DNA from: Sipunculus nudus
Lineage: Eukaryota > Annelida > Sipuncula > Golfingiida > Sipunculidae
Direction of reading: 5' to 3'
Length of the DNA stretch: 64,000 nt
NCBI GenBank assembly: GCA_026874595.1
Contig: CM049316.1
Span: 16,767,839-16,831,838 of the forward strand
Below are positions 59,355 through 64,000 of the stretch, one piece after another (the first letter of the stretch is position 1; every line of letters starts with the position of its first letter). The notes below the pieces were generated by a model. The model had not been told where the DNA came from, made no database searches, and saw nothing but the letters and a program-made list of their open reading frames with translations. The translations under genes and the position numbers were made by a program.

Positions 59355-60140
59355 CTAGAAAGACATGGGTGTGATAAAATGACATGAAGCATGGAGATAC
59401 CTCATAAATATACACATATTTAATCCTGTGTTCCTGTACTACATCACATTCAGATACCAGAGACGTGAACAGGAAACATTTATGTGGATTCCTGTCTCAG
59501 TCCATAAATAAAATACTTTGCACTAGTGATATAGGACAAACCAATATGTTGAGCTTATTGAATAATGCATTATTTTATATAAGAAATGTTAAACTAATTA
59601 CTAGCTGAATAAAAGTATAACTCAAGATATAACTAAAGATTATACATGTCAGGTCAGACACTCCTTTGATCTCCAATAAGGAGGTTAAGTTTTCATACAT
59701 GATTGTTTGTATTTTGTTTGGTTAGTCTGTTGGTTTGCCCAGTAATCAAAAGGTTGTGAATGAATTTTCACTTGAAAAACGATTACATTATTTGTCTTGG
59801 ACTAAGGGAGGAATGATAGGCCTGGACTGCACGCCTACATCACTGACATTAACAACAATAAATGAATGTTCAACAGCATAAATAACTGGAATTCCCCTTT
59901 TTTACCAAAAATAGATTTGAACGTTTCAGACAAACAAATAAAAGGCCCTCCTGTTCTCACATAAACACAGACTGTAGCAGATTAATTTTCACATATGCTT
60001 TTACAAACCCCTGAACCCTGTATCAGGGTCATCATTTCAGCTGATTTTCATTGTTTGTGATATCATATGATATCAGCTCTATTGTTGTTTGTTCGATCAC
60101 TTGTATCTTAGCAATTGAATTTTCAATCAATCCCTATAGT

Positions 60141-60507
60141 CAGGGCTTTACATTAACTTTTGCATGTACTTGTCCAGTCAGGAAAGTAACCTCTAGCTTT
60201 TACTTGCCATACATAAATGATCAAGGCAACAGGCAGTGTTCTCATCACTGTGTAACATGTTTTTTTTGTTTATTTTGATTATTAGACAACAAACATGTTA
60301 TTTTTGTAAATATAGTATTTGTACATATTAAGATAAAGAGGTGTTATCAGTAAGGTTTTATTTTCTCCAAGAGAGAGCAAGAGATAATAATCTTCAATCC
60401 ACTTGTGGTGCTGGAAAAGTAGGAGTCAACTTTTGCTTGCCCTGTCACCAAGTTTTGGAATTTTTACTTGCCCAAGGTAATTGGTTGACTGTTTATGTCA
60501 AGCCCTG
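60141..60507. mobile_element. hAT-like MITE, CAGGGCTT termini
   Basis: The left end cagggctttacattaacttt and right end gtttatgtcaagccctg are inverted repeats of about 17-18 bp with two mismatches. CAGGGCTTGACATTAAC-type ends are widespread hAT-type termini in animal genomes. 367 bp, non-coding. A target duplication was not confirmed. Confidence 0.7.
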
Positions 60508-61173
60508 ATATGAGCTAAGCTACCCCAGTCTTTAAAGTTACAAACAAGATGGTTACAGCCTCAAACGATGACTCACCCAACCTGTCACCCACTTGTAACA
60601 GCAACACCCTCTTTTCCCCATCACCTGGGTATTTATAACCATCCTGGTCAAAACTACCACAGTCTATATATGGTCTGTACTGCCATCTGGTGTTCCTGTA
60701 GTACACTAAATAGGACAGTGACCCAGGCCTCCATAAACCAGGCTTCATACATATTGCTGATACAAAATGGCTGTGACAAATCACCAAAGAAAGAAACAAG
60801 CTTGTTTTGCCAGCACTTGGCTTAACATGCTGGTTGTGGTATTTTCTTTCCCAGGACTATGGATAAGAGCTAAATCAGCCAAGTCACCAGCATTGCATTA
60901 TCTAAATATGCCAAGCCCCTTTATGTCAACATTACCAACTAAAGACACCTTGTGTGTATAAACAATGACAGCATAATCTGATCAACATTCCAATTCTGGT
61001 CACCCAGAACAGTCTGTGTGGATTTTATTATTAATGATTATGGCTCACATGTTCAGAAACTGCATGGAACATTTAGCTCTAAAACTGAGGGTTCAAGACT
61101 TGAAGACAAGAAGGCGGGGTACACATGAAGAAACACATCTTCAGTGACTGGAGTAAGACACTGCACAGGGATT

Positions 61174-62610
61174 AACAACAGATGGCAGACAGTACAGTGC
61201 CTGACAACAGATTGCAAACACTGCACAGTGCCTGAAAACAATCGCTGAGACAGCACAGTGCCTGACAACTTATGGTAGAGACAGCTCACTGCCTGAAAAC
61301 AGATGGCAAAGACAGCAAAGTGCCGGACAACATATAGGGCAGAGAACACAGTGCACAACATATGGTAGAGACAACACACTGCCTGACAAGAGATCGTACA
61401 GACAGCACAGTGCATGACAACAGATGGCACTGACAGCACAGTGCCTGACAACAGATGGAAGGCAAAGACAGCACAGTGCCTGTCAACAGATGGTAGAGAC
61501 AGCAAAGTGCCTGACAACAGAACATGGTAGAGACAGCACAGTGCCTGACAACAGATGGTAGAGACAGCTCACTGCCTGACAAAAGATGGCAAAGACAGCA
61601 AAGTGCCTAACAATAGATGGCAGAGACAGCACAGTGCCTGACAACTGATAGCAGGCAGAGACAGCAGGGTACATGACAACAGATGGTAGAGACAGCACAG
61701 TGCCTGACAACAGATAGCAGAGACAACACAGTGCCTGACAACATTTGGTAGACAAAGCACACTGCCTGACATCAGATGGTAGAAACAGTATAGTGCCTGA
61801 CAACATATGGTAGAGACAGCACAGTTCCTGACAACAGATGGCAGACACAGCATAGTGTCTGACAACATATGGCAGAGACAGCACAGTGCCTGACAACATA
61901 TGGCAGAGACAGCACAGAGCCTGACAACAGATAGAAGATGCAGCATTGTGCCTGGCAACAGATGGCAGAGACAGCACAGTGCCTGACAACATATGGCAGA
62001 GACAGCAAAGTGCCTGACAACAGATGAAAGGCAAAGACAGCACAGTGCCTGTCAACAGATGGTAGAGACAGCACAGTGCCTGACAACAGAACATGGTAGA
62101 GACAGCACAGTGCCTGACAACAGATGGTAGAGACATCTCACTGCCTGACAACAGATGACAAAGACAGCAAAGTGCCTAATAATAGATGGCAGAGACAGCA
62201 CAGTGCCTGACAACAGATGGTAGGCAGAGACAGCAGGGTACATGAAAACAGATGGTAGAGACAGCACAGTGCCTGACAACAGATAGCAGAGACAACACAG
62301 TGCCAGACAACATTTGGTAGACACAGCACACTGCCTATCATCAGATGGTAGAAACAGTACAATGCCCGACAAGAGATGGCAGAGACAGCACAGTGCCTGA
62401 CAACATATGACAGAGACAGCACAGTGCCTGACAACAGATTGTAGGCATAGACAGCTCAGTGCCTGACAACAGATGGTAGAGACAGCACAGTGCCTGACAA
62501 CAGAATTTGGTAGAGACAGCACAGTACCTGACAACAGAATATGGCAGAGACAGCACAGTGCCTGATAACAGATGGTTGACACTTCACAGTGCCTGACACC
62601 AAATAATGTG
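61174..62610. repeat. 31-bp minisatellite with 569-bp higher-order repeat
   Basis: About 45 copies of a 31-bp unit built from gacagcacagtgcctgacaa and cagatggtaga. Variants carry 3-6 bp insertions (for example gaacatgg or agcaggc) that recur in the same order. Markers at 61451/62020 and 61665/62234 are both offset by exactly 569, showing a two-copy higher-order repeat. Since 31 is not a multiple of 3, all three minus-strand frames stay open and read Cys/Leu/Ser-rich peptides. Confidence 0.92.
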
Positions 62611-64000
62611 ATGCGGCACTTGACAACATATTAGGCATATATCTTGGTGCACGTTAAAAGATAGTTAGGAGACAATACAGTTCCTTTCACAGTAAAAACT
62701 GATGGAACATAAAGAGCACAGTGCATGGAAACAGATGTTACAGACACAGTAGCACGGCACAATAAATAGTTGGTACAAGCTATGCATGTATGCCAGCAGC
62801 TGACAACCAGGACTGCAGTGATTACCAATACAATACAATGTCCCTGATATACTAGTAACCACAAACAGATGGACAGGTCTACTTAGTAACCTAGAGCAAT
62901 ATCTTAAATAATTTACACACTGTACACATGCACTCTATATTAAAATGGAATGCATGGAACTTGGAGGTGAAGCCTAAGGTTTATTAAGTAGACTGTTTGA
63001 ACATTTCACATTAATTAACTCCATGTACAACCATGCTAAACTCATCAACAAATCAACCAGACTTTGTGAGACTTTTTGTTTAAGGCGTCCACAAAGAGCT
63101 CTGTGGTTTGTTAATATCTTCATTAAGATACATATAGTGCTGGTTGGTAAGTGCACTGTGGTTTCTTTTTAACTTTGGCTCGCTTAGCCACTGACCTACT
63201 GACTCCACTCAGTGTGAAGTAGACGTGATAAACCCACTTCCTTGTTTGGCTACGACCTACACAAACACAAACAAATAACTACGAGTAACTACTGATTTTT
63301 TTTTATTGAGAATGCAGTGTGAAAATCACTAATGCTATAATCTCTTTCTCTCACATGTAGATTTGTGTATATGATATATCAGTAAATACAAAGAATGTGA
63401 GGAGCTCAAAAAGTAGTTCAATGCATCTTTACACAGATGCAATATGTCCATATTAGGTGTTATATATGTGAAAGGTGTGCCCATATTGTACAGTTGTGGT
63501 TGCATATAAACTGCCCCTATTTCTCAGCTGAAAGGAGTGTATTTTAAACAAAAAGATAAGAGTAGAACTATTCACAATACAAATTTCAAGTAAAGATGAA
63601 AAATTTAAAAGTTGAAATTTTAAATACAGGAGTATTAAATGTGATAATTTTTAACCCTGTGTCTTTTGAAATGCTTTTTTACCTTGGTGTGGGCTTTCTT
63701 GTTAAAATAGTTAAATGACTGAAGTAAACAGCATTAATAACTGGATGTCTGCCAAAATGTCTGCCCTAATAACTAAGAATGCATGGGGCAGTCTTCTCAT
63801 GGACAAAGAAACAGCCCAGTTTCAATGACATTAATCCTTTGAATTGCAAATATATTATGGTGATCCAGATAATTTAATGAACTGTTCCTCCAGTAGTATC
63901 AAAACCCTCCAAAAAATGTCATAAAAATGTGTTCATAACTGTTTGCATAAGGTTGCCAACAGAAAACAAAAACAATCAGTGAACCAACAACCAAGGGAAA
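62611..64000. other. Upstream intron or flank, no exon confirmed
   Basis: Should be an intron of CARMIL, if the PH-domain exons lie further right. The only exon-like stretch on the minus strand is at about 63135-63260 (see findings); I could not match it to the CARMIL N-terminus. Confidence 0.5.

Noticed and set aside
60515-60825. Overlapping ORFs on both strands, minus one reading ...DCGSFDQDGYKYPGDGEKR...
   Set aside because: Looks protein-like for about 40 residues, but has no splice sites in a phase that fits CARMIL and no PH-domain similarity; probably a repeat or chance.
61053-62582. Overlapping minus-strand ORFs of 98-222 codons, Cys/Leu/Ser-rich
   Set aside because: They are readings of the 31-bp minisatellite in all three frames; no start context, domain or splice signal supports a gene.
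2160-63000. CRISPR arrays or prokaryotic operon features
   Set aside because: Tandem repeats here have no unique equal-length spacers, and the gene structure is spliced eukaryotic.

Overview
The window reads as a piece of an AT-rich animal genome, most probably a bivalve or other lophotrochozoan. The evidence is one large multi-exon gene with canonical GT-AG introns, very long repeat-filled introns, and repeat textures common in mollusc genomes: GACGGACGGA-tailed dispersed repeats, 'gtaggtggcgccacc' tandem units, many short TIR elements and large minisatellites. No prokaryotic gene organisation is present. Species assignment is inference.

One gene accounts for essentially all convincing coding sequence. 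It lies on the minus strand and encodes a CARMIL/LRRC16 protein (capping protein, Arp2/3 and myosin-I linker). I resolved 31 exons between 59354 (N-terminal side) and 2217 (C-terminal side). All 30 junctions keep reading phase and sum to 3985 coding nt (about 1328 residues). In order they encode: the end of the PH-like domain and the linker with GPCGGF (residues 1-100 of the window part), a leucine-rich-repeat solenoid (about 100-560), the helical homodimerisation region (about 580-790), a basic/Ser-rich linker (about 790-970), the capping-protein-binding region with CPI and CSI motifs (about 995-1036), a basic/verprolin-like segment (1072-1172) and a Pro/Lys/Ser-rich tail. The first exons (start codon, most of the PH domain) must lie beyond 64000. 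The final exon probably lies before position 1, unless the last exon reads through to the stop at 2107-2109.

Everything else is intronic or upstream sequence filled with repeats. The most unusual is at 15973-16399: a miniature LTR retrotransposon (TRIM-like) with two 149-159 bp terminal repeats, a tRNA-Pro-type primer binding site and a polypurine tract, whose terminal repeats carry tRNA-like pol III A and B boxes. There are also several non-autonomous DNA transposons with clear terminal inverted repeats: 11158-11320, 13545-13728, 23630-23808, 33630-34796, 35022-36185, 44302-45590 and 49182-51578, two hAT-like, and an inverted pair of TTAA-flanked elements bracketing 16 exons. Three minisatellites stand out: a 49-bp unit, a 37-bp unit with an E-box in each unit, and a 31-bp unit arranged in a 569-bp higher-order repeat. 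Dispersed ~0.7-kb repeats end in a conserved hairpin. The long minus-strand ORFs at 61-62.6 kb are by-products of the 31-bp minisatellite, not genes.

Layout (plus coordinates): 1-2216 flank or last intron; 2217-9955 C-terminal tail and capping-protein-binding exons; 9956-17587 linker exons with minisatellite, MITE and TRIM; 17588-26368 dimerisation-domain exons; 26369-38956 LRR exons with large repeats; 38957-47571 an 8.6-kb intron; 47572-59354 N-terminal LRR and PH exons; 59355-64000 upstream intron with the minisatellite.
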